Assembly (NCBI GenBank): GCA_965116685.1
Contig: OZ220707.1
Location: 558,001-622,000 of the forward strand
DNA length: 64,000 nucleotides
Reading direction: 5' to 3'
DNA from: Bin80 sp965116685
GTDB lineage: Bacteria; Bacteroidota; Rhodothermia; Rhodothermales; Bin80
In this document: in pieces, positions 26,565 to 34,799 of the stretch
Numbering within the stretch: position 1 is the first letter of the stretch
Layout: every line of letters begins with the position of its first letter
Translations under genes and position numbers: made by a program
The notes under the pieces: model-generated
Told to the model about the DNA's origin: nothing
Database searches by the model: none
The model's input: the letters and a program-made list of their open reading frames with translations, nothing else

Positions 26565-27494
26565 TTATGCGGTCAGATCTACGTACCGCAACTGTTTTCC
26601 GACCATTCCTTGAACGACCGTAGCCATTTGGTGAGCCGTATCCAAGTTGCGGAGATTATGCTTTCCTGAAAACTGTGTTACGTAGCGATTGAGATATTTC
26701 TTGCTTAGATGGCGGTAGGTGCCGTGATATGCACGTTTGAGCGTTGCCCAGAAACCCTCTATACCGTTCGTATGGGCTAACTCACCAAACGTGGTGGATA
26801 TCTTCCACTGCCTCTGACTATGATTAACCGATGTGTGATTCGTCAATCCCTTGTAACTAAGATGTTCGTCGGTGAATACGAGAGCATCCTTTGAACGAGT
26901 ATCATTCATAAACTCCTGAATCGTTGACTTGGTGGTATCCTGAATCACCTCTGCCCGGATGTGTTTCATCTTGAAATCCTTAACGCCCAGCACCACAAAT
27001 TTCCCTACCGTCCCCCGTCCAGCATTGAGCTTCTTGTCCTCATGCTTGTTCTTTTCCAGTCCGCCGATATAGGCTTCGTCTACCTCCACCGGCCCCTCAA
27101 ATACTTCGAGAATCTCTGGTAGCAACCCCTCACAGATACGGTGTAGCATATGCCAAGTATTGGACTGCACAATTCCAAGATCACGATGCAATTTCATAGA
27201 AGACACACCTTTCAGATTCGTCATCTCCAAGTATATTGCCCAAGCCCATTTCCTCAAAGGCAAGTTTGAGGATTCCATTGCGGTTCCTCTTTTGACATTG
27301 AAGTACTTCTTGCAATCACGGCAACGGAAAGGCATGGTCTTGTGTTTGCGCCGATAGGCGTTTTCACTACCACAACGCAAGCAGGATAGCTTCCTGTCTG
27401 GCCAATGCGCTTCCCCAAACCATTTCTGGACAGATTCTTCATTGGAAAACTTTTCTGCGAGCTGCAAAAGCGTGATTCTTTTCTGTGTGAACAT
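26565..27494 (-). CDS. IS1595-family (ISXO2-like) transposase
   Basis: The 309-aa protein has an N-terminal zinc ribbon (CLRCGSENAYRR and CRDCKKYF), a helical linker, then the ISXO2-like DDE domain with VEVDEAYIGGLEKNKH, LVFTDEHLSYKGL and HTNGIEGFWATLKRAYHG. This order identifies the IS1595 family. The frame is intact. I could not find convincing matching terminal inverted repeats, so element ends are not assigned. It lies upstream of, and on the same strand as, the Panacea pair and could supply read-through transcription to it. Confidence 0.9.
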   Translation of the reverse strand: MFTQKRITLLQLAEKFSNEESVQKWFGEAHWPDRKLSCLRCGSENAYRRKHKTMPFRCRDCKKYFNVKRGTAMESSNLPLRKWAWAIYLEMTNLKGVSSMKLHRDLGIVQSNTWHMLHRICEGLLPEILEVFEGPVEVDEAYIGGLEKNKHEDKKLNAGRGTVGKFVVLGVKDFKMKHIRAEVIQDTTKSTIQEFMNDTRSKDALVFTDEHLSYKGLTNHTSVNHSQRQWKISTTFGELAHTNGIEGFWATLKRAYHGTYRHLSKKYLNRYVTQFSGKHNLRNLDTAHQMATVVQGMVGKQLRYVDLTA

Positions 27495-27804
27495 CTTGGA
27501 CTTGCCATAAGATACAACCTCTTAAGTGTTTGTTGTATCTCTGTATACGGAGATTTTGATTTTTTTTTCAACTATTCATTATAATTCCCTAAATTTTATG
27601 TTCCCGTTTCTTCTCTTAAATCCAGACAAAAATGGGACAGGTTGGCTTGAGACCCCAAACCGTCCGCCGGAGAGTCCATGGTGACGGAACCACCGATCTA
27701 GATGATTGCACATACATCCTCCAATTTCCGTTCCGTGGTCTCGGACCTGTGAATTGCAGTGCAACGCCCCTGATACGGTCTGGAATCTCTTTGCTCCGCA
27801 GTTC
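27495..27804. other. Gene-free stretch with a 9-bp inverted repeat upstream of the IS1595 transposase
   Basis: AGATACAAC at 27510-27518 is mirrored by GTTGTATCT at 27532-27540 across a 13-base spacer that contains CTTAAG. It lies 15 bases upstream of the transposase start and could be its operator or part of the element end. A poly-T/A-rich stretch follows (about 27554-27596). From there to the gpmI stop at 27805 I see no gene; a short minus-strand frame there resembles nothing known. Confidence 0.4.
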
Positions 27805-29313
27805 TCAGATCTCCACAAGCACCTTCCCCGCCATCGCTTGTGGAATTTCTAAACCCATCAACCACAAAATCGTGGGAGCGACATCTCCTAACTTGCCTGA
27901 TTGGATCGGTCCCTTGAAGCCATCCCTGATAATCAGATGTGGCACGAGCGCGGTGGAGTGCGTCGTATTCGGAGATCCATCCTGATTCCGCATACAGTCG
28001 GCATTCCCGTGATCCGCAATGACACTGATACTGTATCCTGCAGCTTGAGCAGCTTCTACCACCATACGCACCGCTTCGTCAACCGCCTCAACTGCCTTGA
28101 CCGCTGCCTCAAATACACCTGTATGTCCCACCATGTCTGGATTGGCAAAGTTGAGGCATACAAAATGAAACTCCCCCTTCCGCAATGCTTCGGCAGCGCG
28201 GTCTGCAACTTCGGGCGCACTCATTTCGGGCTGGAGATCATACGTGGGTACCTTGGGAGACGCGATCAGTAACCGTTCCTCCCCTTCAAATAGTTCCTCA
28301 CGCCCTCCACTGAAGAAAAACGTGACATGAGGATATTTTTCCGTTTCCGCCACTCTCAACTGCCGTAATCCAGCACTGGCGACAACCTCCCCCAACGTTT
28401 GCTCAAGATCTACCTTGTCAAATGCTACCGGCAGCCCAAATTTCTTGTCATACGGGGTGAGCGTAGAGAAATATAACCGTTCAAATGGAACCACCTCAAA
28501 CTCGGCGATTGTCGGGCTTTGGGTAAATGCATTGACCAATTGACGCCCACGATCCGCCCTGAAATTAAAGAAAATGACCGCATCGCCATCCGTGACACGC
28601 ACCGGCTCAATAATGTGTGGCTCAATAAATTCATCCGTGATGCCAGCCGCATAGCTCGACTTGAAGGCCGCTGCTGCACTCTCACAAACCTCCCCTTCCC
28701 CATGTACCAGCATTTGATACGCCTTTCGCGTACGCTCCCACCGCCGATCACGATCCATCGCATGGTAGCGACCGATCACCGTGACGATTCGTGCCAAGTG
28801 TCCTGCACGCTTTTCAAACTGCTGGACATAATGAGCACTGCCGTGAGGATCTGCATCTCTGCCGTCTGTAAATGCATGGACGCAAACCTGATCACGGGAA
28901 AGGCCTTCACGCTTTGCCAATTCACAAAGAGCAACGAGATGGTTGATGTGACTGTGTACCCCTCCATCCGAAAACAGTCCCATTAAATGCAAGCACGTAT
29001 TCCGGGCATGTCGTGCAGCGGTTACGAGTACCTTGTTTTCGGAAATTGAGCCGTCTTCAATCGCCAGGTCAATGCGTGTAATGTCCTGATTCACGATCCG
29101 CCCCGCCCCCAAATTCATATGTCCAACCTCGCTGTTGCCCATCTGCCCGGGAGGTAAGCCAACCGCCCTGCCGGAAGCCTCCAGTGTGCCATGTGGGTAC
29201 CTTGCAAACAGGTCATCCAAAAATGGTGTATGGGCTTGATCTATTGCACTCACAGACGGGTCAACGGCTATGCCATACCCGTCCAGAATAATGAGAATAT
29301 GCTTCTTCGGCAT
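27805..29313 (-). CDS. gpmI: Phosphoglycerate mutase, cofactor-independent
   Basis: GpmI interconverts 3- and 2-phosphoglycerate in glycolysis through a phosphoserine intermediate and two manganese ions. The ATG at 29313 (MPKKHILIILDGYG) gives 502 aa, a normal length. The catalytic serine is in GQMGNSEVGHMNLGAGR, metal ligands are in HAFTDGRDADPHGS, and the second metal region is in ISVIADHGNADCM. A GAAGAG stretch precedes the start. The gene starts 22 bases after nth ends, so the two may be cotranscribed. Confidence 0.95.
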   Translation of the reverse strand: MPKKHILIILDGYGIAVDPSVSAIDQAHTPFLDDLFARYPHGTLEASGRAVGLPPGQMGNSEVGHMNLGAGRIVNQDITRIDLAIEDGSISENKVLVTAARHARNTCLHLMGLFSDGGVHSHINHLVALCELAKREGLSRDQVCVHAFTDGRDADPHGSAHYVQQFEKRAGHLARIVTVIGRYHAMDRDRRWERTRKAYQMLVHGEGEVCESAAAAFKSSYAAGITDEFIEPHIIEPVRVTDGDAVIFFNFRADRGRQLVNAFTQSPTIAEFEVVPFERLYFSTLTPYDKKFGLPVAFDKVDLEQTLGEVVASAGLRQLRVAETEKYPHVTFFFSGGREELFEGEERLLIASPKVPTYDLQPEMSAPEVADRAAEALRKGEFHFVCLNFANPDMVGHTGVFEAAVKAVEAVDEAVRMVVEAAQAAGYSISVIADHGNADCMRNQDGSPNTTHSTALVPHLIIRDGFKGPIQSGKLGDVAPTILWLMGLEIPQAMAGKVLVEI

Positions 29314-29335
29314 CTTGGTCGTCTCTTCAAATGGG

Positions 29336-30187
29336 TTAATCAATGCGGTAGTCGCGAACAGTTTTTAACGTTAGCCCGGTTTTGCATAGATACACGTTCA
29401 TGGAATCACACTTTGGGCAGGCGAACTGCACCGTTCCGGCGCGGTCAATCCTGGAAATGGGCCGATCAAAATAATGATGCCGGGTTCCGCAATAGTACCC
29501 CCCCTTTGTAGGGTCCAAACCTTCGATCGGTTTGGGGAGCCCCTGAAGGGCTCCGTAGTATTTACAGGCACTTGTCACAACACAATCCGAACAATTGGGG
29601 CTCCGGGCAGTGCAGGTATACCTGCCGTGAAGGATCAAAAGATGATGGGCCCGCCCCCAGTCATCCCGGGGAATCACCCGCTTCAATCCCAATTCCACCT
29701 TGAGAGGTGTTTCCGCCCGATCCACAAGACCAATCCGGTTGGCAACTCGAAATACATGTGTATCCACAGGTAAAGCATCCCGATCCCCAAATGCAACCGA
29801 GGAAACGACCTGTGCCGTCTTTCTACCAACTCCCGACAACTTCATGAGCGAAGCTTGATCTTCAGGAAGCTTTCCCTTATACTCCCACATGACCCGCGTT
29901 GCCATCCCCACTAAATGTCTAGCCTTGTTATTCGGATAGGAGATGGATGCAATGACACGGGCAACCTCCTCTGGAGTTGCCTCCGCAAGTGCTTTGAATG
30001 TGGGCCATGCTTTGAACAGCTCCGGCGTGACTAGGTTAACACGTGCGTCCGTGCACTGTGCAGAGAGAATGACAGCAACAATGAGCTCATACTCACTTGA
30101 GAATCTGAGCTCTGTCTCCGGGCGTGAAATTACTTTTGAAAGCGCGTCAATCACAATGTGTGCGCGCTTCTTTCTGCCTAAGTACAT
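29336..30187 (-). CDS. nth: Endonuclease III with extra C-terminal cysteine-rich tail
   Basis: Nth is the base-excision repair glycosylase/lyase for oxidised pyrimidines. The helix-hairpin-helix LSGVGRKTAQVV holds the catalytic lysine, and LPVDTHVFRVANRIGL holds the catalytic aspartate. The 4Fe-4S loop C-x6-C-x2-C-x5-C is intact (CTARSPNCSDCVVTSAC). Typical Nth proteins end soon after this loop, at about 210 aa. This one is 283 aa and has about 65 further residues with four cysteines (YYC, CPKC, YLC) that look like a zinc ribbon. The start is only 15 bases from the divergent Lnb-like gene. Confidence 0.92.
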   Translation of the reverse strand: MYLGRKKRAHIVIDALSKVISRPETELRFSSEYELIVAVILSAQCTDARVNLVTPELFKAWPTFKALAEATPEEVARVIASISYPNNKARHLVGMATRVMWEYKGKLPEDQASLMKLSGVGRKTAQVVSSVAFGDRDALPVDTHVFRVANRIGLVDRAETPLKVELGLKRVIPRDDWGRAHHLLILHGRYTCTARSPNCSDCVVTSACKYYGALQGLPKPIEGLDPTKGGYYCGTRHHYFDRPISRIDRAGTVQFACPKCDSMNVYLCKTGLTLKTVRDYRID

Positions 30188-30202
30188 AGACCTGTAAAGG
30201 GT

Positions 30203-31390
30203 ATGCGGTTAACTCATTCAAGACTCATACTGTTCACCCTTGCAGTCCTGATTTCTACTGGAGCCAGATCCAATGCACGCGCACAGATATCGGATTCAGC
30301 GCGTGTGTCCATCTTGACCATCTACCCTGGAGATGCAATCTACTCTTTATGGGGGCACAGTGCACTTCGGATTGAGGATCCGGTTACGCAAACCGATATC
30401 TCCTATAACTATGGGACCTTTGATTTTAGAAATCCTTTCTCCTTCATTCTGCGCTTTGCCTACGGGAAACTGGATTATCAGCTGTCCTTGCATTACTCTT
30501 CCGACTTGGTTGAACATTCCTGGCTTTCGCAAAGACGGGGCGTTGTGGAGCAGCGGTTAAACATGACCGGGGAAGAAACCCGCGCCCTTCACGAGTACTT
30601 ATCCATTAATACACTCCCATCGAATCGTGTCTACCGTTATGATTTTCTGTATGATAACTGCGCGACACGAATCCTTGATGCCCTAGAATATGCACTCCAG
30701 ACCAACATAGCAGACTCAACCTCTGCAGGAGTCACATTCCGCAACCTGATTCGACCATACCTGCGAACACATGCCGGGTTGGATTTGGCAATTAATCTTG
30801 CAATGGGGATTCCCGTGGACCAGGATGCAACCCAACAACAACTGAGTTTTCTGCCGATTGAACTGCAGGCTCTGCTGGAACATGCACAAACACGCACTGG
30901 AGCACAACTGGTTGTCCAAACCGATACACTCTTTGGAAATCCAGTTTCTCCTGAGCCACGGCACACCATCTCTTTCCCAACCATCATCGGGTGGCTCATC
31001 CTCCTGGTTGCACTCCTCCTCTTTCTGCGCGATATCTCCCAGCCTCGCAGACGGGTTTTTGACACCGTCCTATTGGGGATCGTGACCGTACTCGGACTCC
31101 TGATCACGTTTTTTTGGCTCGTATCTCTTCACGAAATCACCCGTCCGAATCTGCACATTCTTTGGGCTTGGCCCCTACATGTCCTCCTGCTTTTCTTCTC
31201 CCGAAAACCCTGGACAACCATATACTGGTATGCTGCAACCTGTGCTGCTGTTGTTTTTGTGCTCGGGGCACCCTGGTGGGCACAATCTCTTCCGTCTGCA
31301 ACGATCCCGATGGCCCTGGCAGTGGCATTTCGATGCTTCATTCTTGCCCGAGTACCGCGTACGGGATTTGAACCCGTGTTACCGGCGTGA
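30203..31390 (+). CDS. Lnb-like (DUF4105) membrane protein, probable lipoprotein N-acyltransferase
   Basis: The 395-aa protein has a signal peptide or N-terminal anchor (LILFTLAVLISTGARS). The periplasmic DUF4105/Lnb N-terminal domain carries the conserved His in LWGHSALRIEDP and Cys in YDFLYDNCATRILDAL. Five predicted membrane segments follow between about residues 250 and 390. Proteins of this architecture were shown in Bacteroides-type bacteria to N-acylate lipoproteins (Lnb), replacing Lnt; assigning that activity here is inference from architecture. The last 13 codons run antisense through tRNA-Glu, so the natural C-terminus (ARVPRTGFEPVLPA) is partly encoded by the complement of a tRNA gene. 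Confidence 0.75.
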   Translation: MRLTHSRLILFTLAVLISTGARSNARAQISDSARVSILTIYPGDAIYSLWGHSALRIEDPVTQTDISYNYGTFDFRNPFSFILRFAYGKLDYQLSLHYSSDLVEHSWLSQRRGVVEQRLNMTGEETRALHEYLSINTLPSNRVYRYDFLYDNCATRILDALEYALQTNIADSTSAGVTFRNLIRPYLRTHAGLDLAINLAMGIPVDQDATQQQLSFLPIELQALLEHAQTRTGAQLVVQTDTLFGNPVSPEPRHTISFPTIIGWLILLVALLLFLRDISQPRRRVFDTVLLGIVTVLGLLITFFWLVSLHEITRPNLHILWAWPLHVLLLFFSRKPWTTIYWYAATCAAVVFVLGAPWWAQSLPSATIPMALAVAFRCFILARVPRTGFEPVLPA

Positions 31391-31425
31391 AAGGCCGGCG
31401 TCCTAGACCCCTAGACGAACGCGGC
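31353..31425 (-). tRNA. tRNA-Glu (UUC)
   Basis: The minus strand folds as a 73-base tRNA. The acceptor stem GCCGCGT pairs with ACGCGGT (one G-U pair), the anticodon arm CGCCGGC-CTTTCAC-GCCGG carries TTC in the loop, and the T arm is CGGG-TTCAAAT-CCCG. The discriminator is A. CCA is not encoded. It overlaps the 3' end of the Lnb-like gene on the other strand by 38 bases. Confidence 0.93.
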
Positions 31426-31438
31426 AAATATTTATAAG

Positions 31439-31513
31439 GGTGACCGAGGGGACTTGAACCCCCGACCTCCAGGGCCACAACCTGGCGCTCTAACCGCCTG
31501 AGCTACGGTCACC
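31439..31513 (-). tRNA. tRNA-His (GUG)
   Basis: The minus strand gives a 75-base tRNA with the histidine-specific extra 5' G (G-1) opposite C73. The anticodon arm CCAGG-TTGTGGC-CCTGG carries GTG, and the T arm is GGGGG-TTCAAGT-CCCCT with one imperfect pair. CCA is not encoded. It lies 13 bases upstream of tRNA-Glu on the same strand, so they are likely one transcript. Confidence 0.94.
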
Positions 31514-31569
31514 ATTTTTGGCGGATCCCAAATTTACGCGTGAACAACTTACAATGACAAAAGATCGTG

Positions 31570-33915
31570 TCAGTGAATGACCGCAACCTTGCCATATGCC
31601 ACACCTTCACCATTTTTTCCCCTGGCAACAATCAAATACATTCCCGAAGGGACCAGCCTGCCATCCTGGTCACGACCATCCCAGATCCCCCGTCCACCAC
31701 GTGCCTGCATGCGTCGAATTAGTTCTCCATGTACCGCCATGACGGATATCTCCGTTTCTGCAACCAGACCTTCAATATAAATCTGAGGCTCTGCGTCTGA
31801 GATAATCTCAACCGGGTTGGGGTAAATAAATAAATCCCTTTTTCGTTCCGCAGGCTGAATAGCATCACTGAGTAAACTGATAAGGCCCTTATCGGTCCCC
31901 AAAAAGATACGACCACTGGATCCTTCGACGGCAGCAGTGATCACCATATCAGAAAACAGGGGAGAGTTATCTGAGCTATAGTGTGCAACCTGTCTGAATC
32001 CGTCGTCCTCCGAAAGCAAATAGATGCCATCAGGGGTTGCCATCCATAGTCGGTTTGACGGATCGACCGCGATGTCATTGACACTCAACCCATTCAATAC
32101 ATAGGTCCCAAATGTGCGATCCGCCCAAACAGGCCATACCGCTTGCAACGCGGGATCATTTGCAGCAAAAATACCACTTCGAAAGTATGCAGGACCTCCA
32201 CTGGTACCAACCCAGACCCGGCCGGCTAAATCTTCGGCAAGCGCATGAATCTGTGTACCCGGTAGCCCCGCACCATTGGACCCGGGAGTGGCATAATAGG
32301 TGCATGCATCATCCATTGCATCTTTGGGCGTATCGTTGGTATCCAGGATGAGTAGCCCATGGGTAAGGCTCAGGTTCCCCCGATTCAACAAAATAATCCA
32401 CTTAATCCCGTTGGAATCTATGAAGATGTCTCCCAATGCATTGGTTTGGGGTGCTCCCTCACATCTAGGCGGTAGCAAGCGGGCCCATGTCCCATCCGGT
32501 GCACGTATATGTAATGGGTAGGGCGAAGTTGTATTCGTCACCCAAAGCGTCCCATCCTCTTCACTGGCCATTCCCCCAATGATGATATAGTCCTGCGTTC
32601 CCGCTGCCGGAAGTAGGGTCGAATTGGTTTGACCATAAGTCGTGACCACATCTTCCAAGGAAACCTGTGCAAGCCCAGCACCACGAGAAGCGGCCCATGC
32701 TACTCCCAGGCCGTCGACATGTATACGCCAATAACTCCCCCGGTCACGCAGTGCTTCAACAAACCGCCCGGTGAAATTCGTCCACTCCTGGTTTGAATCC
32801 ATACGATAAAACCCGGACCTGGGGATACCCAATTGAGCGGCAGCCCAGAGGGCCCCATCCGGGCCGATCACCAAATCTCCAAAGGGAGAATCAAATGGCC
32901 CCTCGGGATAAAGACCACTACTGACGAGGTCCAAAGAAAGGGTCCCACTTGCTTTTGTATAGTGATTCAATCCACTACCAGCGTCTCCAAGCCATACATC
33001 CCCAGCCGTGTTCGTTGATACTATGCGTAAATCCTCATAACCACTGACGAGAATGGTCTCTGCCCCTTTCGCATCGTAGGCACGCAATCGAAATTGTGTT
33101 ACCGCTAGAATCTGGTCGTCAAGAATCCCCAAATCCCGGATCTGGTGTATACTGGATCCAATCCGTTCATAGCTTCCATTCTGCATTCGCCTTCCCATGC
33201 CCAAAGGCGTACCCACATACAGACGCTCATGATGATACACAATGTCCGTGACCTCAGAGACTGGAAGGATCGCGTTTTCGGATGTCCAACTGCTTGGATC
33301 CTGGAGGCTTTTTCCTGAAAGCGGCGCATAGGCAATACCTGCATCTGTGCCAACCCATACTCCAGTCTCCCCACCAGGGACCATGTCCACCTCAATATCA
33401 TTGACGGCAGTCGCGGCCGGGAGCGAGCCAAATCTGCTGTACGTGTCACGGACCTCATCGCGGAGCGGATCAAAGACCACCACCCCAAATCCCGTTGCGA
33501 TCAGAAGGCTGTCTCCCCATACTTCCATCGCATTGATGACCTTGGAAGGAAAGCGTTCACTGCGGTAAATATCAAAATAAGTAGTGATCTCCCCAGATGA
33601 TATATCCAAGCGATCAAATACACCGTCTGCGTATCCGATCCAGACAAGTTGCCGTGCGGAATCCCATACGACCGCCTGCGCATTCACATCATACAGACCC
33701 TCGGCCGCGGTATACCGCTCAATCTCACCACTACCTGGATCATAGCCAAAAACCCCTCCCGTGGAAGCTACCCAAACCATCCCCTGCCCTGCTGACAGAC
33801 TTGTTACCTCGCGTGCGCTGGTATGCGCTGTCCATGACCGTGCAGATTGGGCATAAACCGGAAGAGCGAACAGGAATACCAAAAGCCCTACCCAAATGCA
33901 CTTCAGTGATTTCAT
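31570..33915 (-). CDS. PorZ-like T9SS surface protein with two beta-propellers
   Basis: The 781-aa protein begins with a signal peptide (CIWVGLLVFLFALPVYAQS). Many beta-propeller blades follow, of the kind seen in two-component-regulator propellers (GMVWVASTGGVFGYD; GVWVGTDAGIAYAPL; GTLWVTNTTSPYPLH; RLWMATPDGIYLLSEDD). It ends with a T9SS-type C-terminal domain (LFIYPNPVEI, VPSGMYLIVARG). Length and layout agree with PorZ, the T9SS attachment-complex protein that delivers the lipopolysaccharide anchor to the sortase. No other T9SS core gene is in the window, so another propeller-type T9SS cargo remains possible. Its start overlaps the ribH stop as ATGA. Confidence 0.65.
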   Translation of the reverse strand: MKSLKCIWVGLLVFLFALPVYAQSARSWTAHTSAREVTSLSAGQGMVWVASTGGVFGYDPGSGEIERYTAAEGLYDVNAQAVVWDSARQLVWIGYADGVFDRLDISSGEITTYFDIYRSERFPSKVINAMEVWGDSLLIATGFGVVVFDPLRDEVRDTYSRFGSLPAATAVNDIEVDMVPGGETGVWVGTDAGIAYAPLSGKSLQDPSSWTSENAILPVSEVTDIVYHHERLYVGTPLGMGRRMQNGSYERIGSSIHQIRDLGILDDQILAVTQFRLRAYDAKGAETILVSGYEDLRIVSTNTAGDVWLGDAGSGLNHYTKASGTLSLDLVSSGLYPEGPFDSPFGDLVIGPDGALWAAAQLGIPRSGFYRMDSNQEWTNFTGRFVEALRDRGSYWRIHVDGLGVAWAASRGAGLAQVSLEDVVTTYGQTNSTLLPAAGTQDYIIIGGMASEEDGTLWVTNTTSPYPLHIRAPDGTWARLLPPRCEGAPQTNALGDIFIDSNGIKWIILLNRGNLSLTHGLLILDTNDTPKDAMDDACTYYATPGSNGAGLPGTQIHALAEDLAGRVWVGTSGGPAYFRSGIFAANDPALQAVWPVWADRTFGTYVLNGLSVNDIAVDPSNRLWMATPDGIYLLSEDDGFRQVAHYSSDNSPLFSDMVITAAVEGSSGRIFLGTDKGLISLLSDAIQPAERKRDLFIYPNPVEIISDAEPQIYIEGLVAETEISVMAVHGELIRRMQARGGRGIWDGRDQDGRLVPSGMYLIVARGKNGEGVAYGKVAVIH

Positions 33916-34445
33916 GGAGACATTTTCCGGGAAAATTTTCGCAATAGACCCGCCATCTCAAGAGCGGCAAGTCCTGCTTCTTTTCCCTTATGATTTGGGC
34001 CGGGCTCTGAACGCGTTCTTGCCTGCGCAAGGTTTTCAGGTGTAATGACGCCAAGAGCGACCGGAACTCCGGTCTTGAGTGCCACCTTCTGTAACCCCAT
34101 AATACTTGAATCACTGATTGCTTCAAAGTGATACGTTTCTCCTCGAATGACTGCTCCTAAGGCAATAATCGCACTATAGAAATGATGATTGGTCATCTGC
34201 TGAGCTGCAAGTGGTAATTCAAATGCTCCAGGACACCAAGCCACATCAATGTTTTTGACGTTGTGTGCAGAAAGTGCTTCAATACAGCCGTCAAGCAGGT
34301 TTCTGGTAATGGCTTCATTGAACCGGCTTACGACAATCCCAAACCTAGCCTCCTCGGGCTGCTCAAGCAGCCCGAGGAACTCTGTTACCCTCTCCAACTT
34401 CTCCGCACTTTGACGCTTGTTCGCTTTTTCCAACCTTGAAGCCAT
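33912..34445 (-). CDS. ribH: 6,7-dimethyl-8-ribityllumazine synthase
   Basis: RibH condenses the pyrimidine and the four-carbon phosphate to lumazine, the step before riboflavin. Family motifs are FGIVVSRFNEAITRNLLDG, WCPGAFELPLAAQ, ALGAVIRGETYHFE and PVALGVITPENLAQA. The 177-aa length includes about 30 extra residues at the N-terminus compared with the usual ~155. It is followed by the PorZ-like gene with a 4-base overlap. I see no FMN riboswitch upstream, although insertion-sequence debris begins within about 160 bases. Confidence 0.95.
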   Translation of the reverse strand: MASRLEKANKRQSAEKLERVTEFLGLLEQPEEARFGIVVSRFNEAITRNLLDGCIEALSAHNVKNIDVAWCPGAFELPLAAQQMTNHHFYSAIIALGAVIRGETYHFEAISDSSIMGLQKVALKTGVPVALGVITPENLAQARTRSEPGPNHKGKEAGLAALEMAGLLRKFSRKMSP

Positions 34446-34799
34446 CTCTTATAGGTTTAGAGACCTGTATACTTGATCGGGCATTTTCTGCTCCTTACCC
34501 GCAAATAGACGGTTTCACGTAATATATTGGGCATAGTGTCATAGTTAGTGCCTGTCCAGAAAATGCCTGTGCTCCAGGCCTGTTCCGAGATATTGGTGCG
34601 TATTCCGATTCAAGTGGGCCACCATTCCGAGCGAAGTGGGCCACCCTGCAAACCAGTATTATGGAGTGCTGATGTGTGCTCATCAAAACTGGAAGCGATT
34701 TAATTTTCAACGGATCCAGGTATGGTTTGCCATAGGTCTGATGAAAAAGCGGGGCGCTATCTTCCCGCGTCGTTTCTCATTCATTAGATCTTCATTCTC
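34446..34799. other. Gene-free stretch upstream of the IS110 transposase, with IS21-type end repeats
   Basis: The stretch holds no convincing gene. The notable part is a tandem pair of 22-bp units at 34602-34623 and 34624-34645 that both end AAGTGGGCCACC (17-18 of 22 bases shared). Such repeats occur at the ends of IS21-family elements as transposase binding sites. Downstream of these, about 34650-34799 may be the left non-coding end of the IS110 element, the place where IS110-group elements encode a bridge RNA; no fold could be computed here. Confidence 0.5.
34602..34645 (+). repeat. Tandem 22-bp IS21-type terminal repeats
   Basis: Two adjacent 22-bp units begin ATTCCGA and end AAGTGGGCCACC. 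They resemble the multiple terminal repeats of IS21-like elements and fit the IS21 IstA fragment found 1.6 kb downstream, with the IS110 gene lying in between. I infer an IS21 copy that was broken by a later IS110 insertion and deletion. Confidence 0.6.

Noticed and set aside
26453..27540. Clear terminal inverted repeats for the IS1595 element
   Set aside because: Only a local inverted repeat upstream of the transposase was found, with no partner downstream, so no element boundaries are claimed.
27579..27818. 79-codon minus-strand frame between the IS1595 transposase and gpmI
   Set aside because: No family resemblance and no credible start context; considered non-coding.
34446..34799. FMN riboswitch upstream of ribH
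   Set aside because: The conserved RFN-element blocks are not visible; the stretch is insertion-sequence material.
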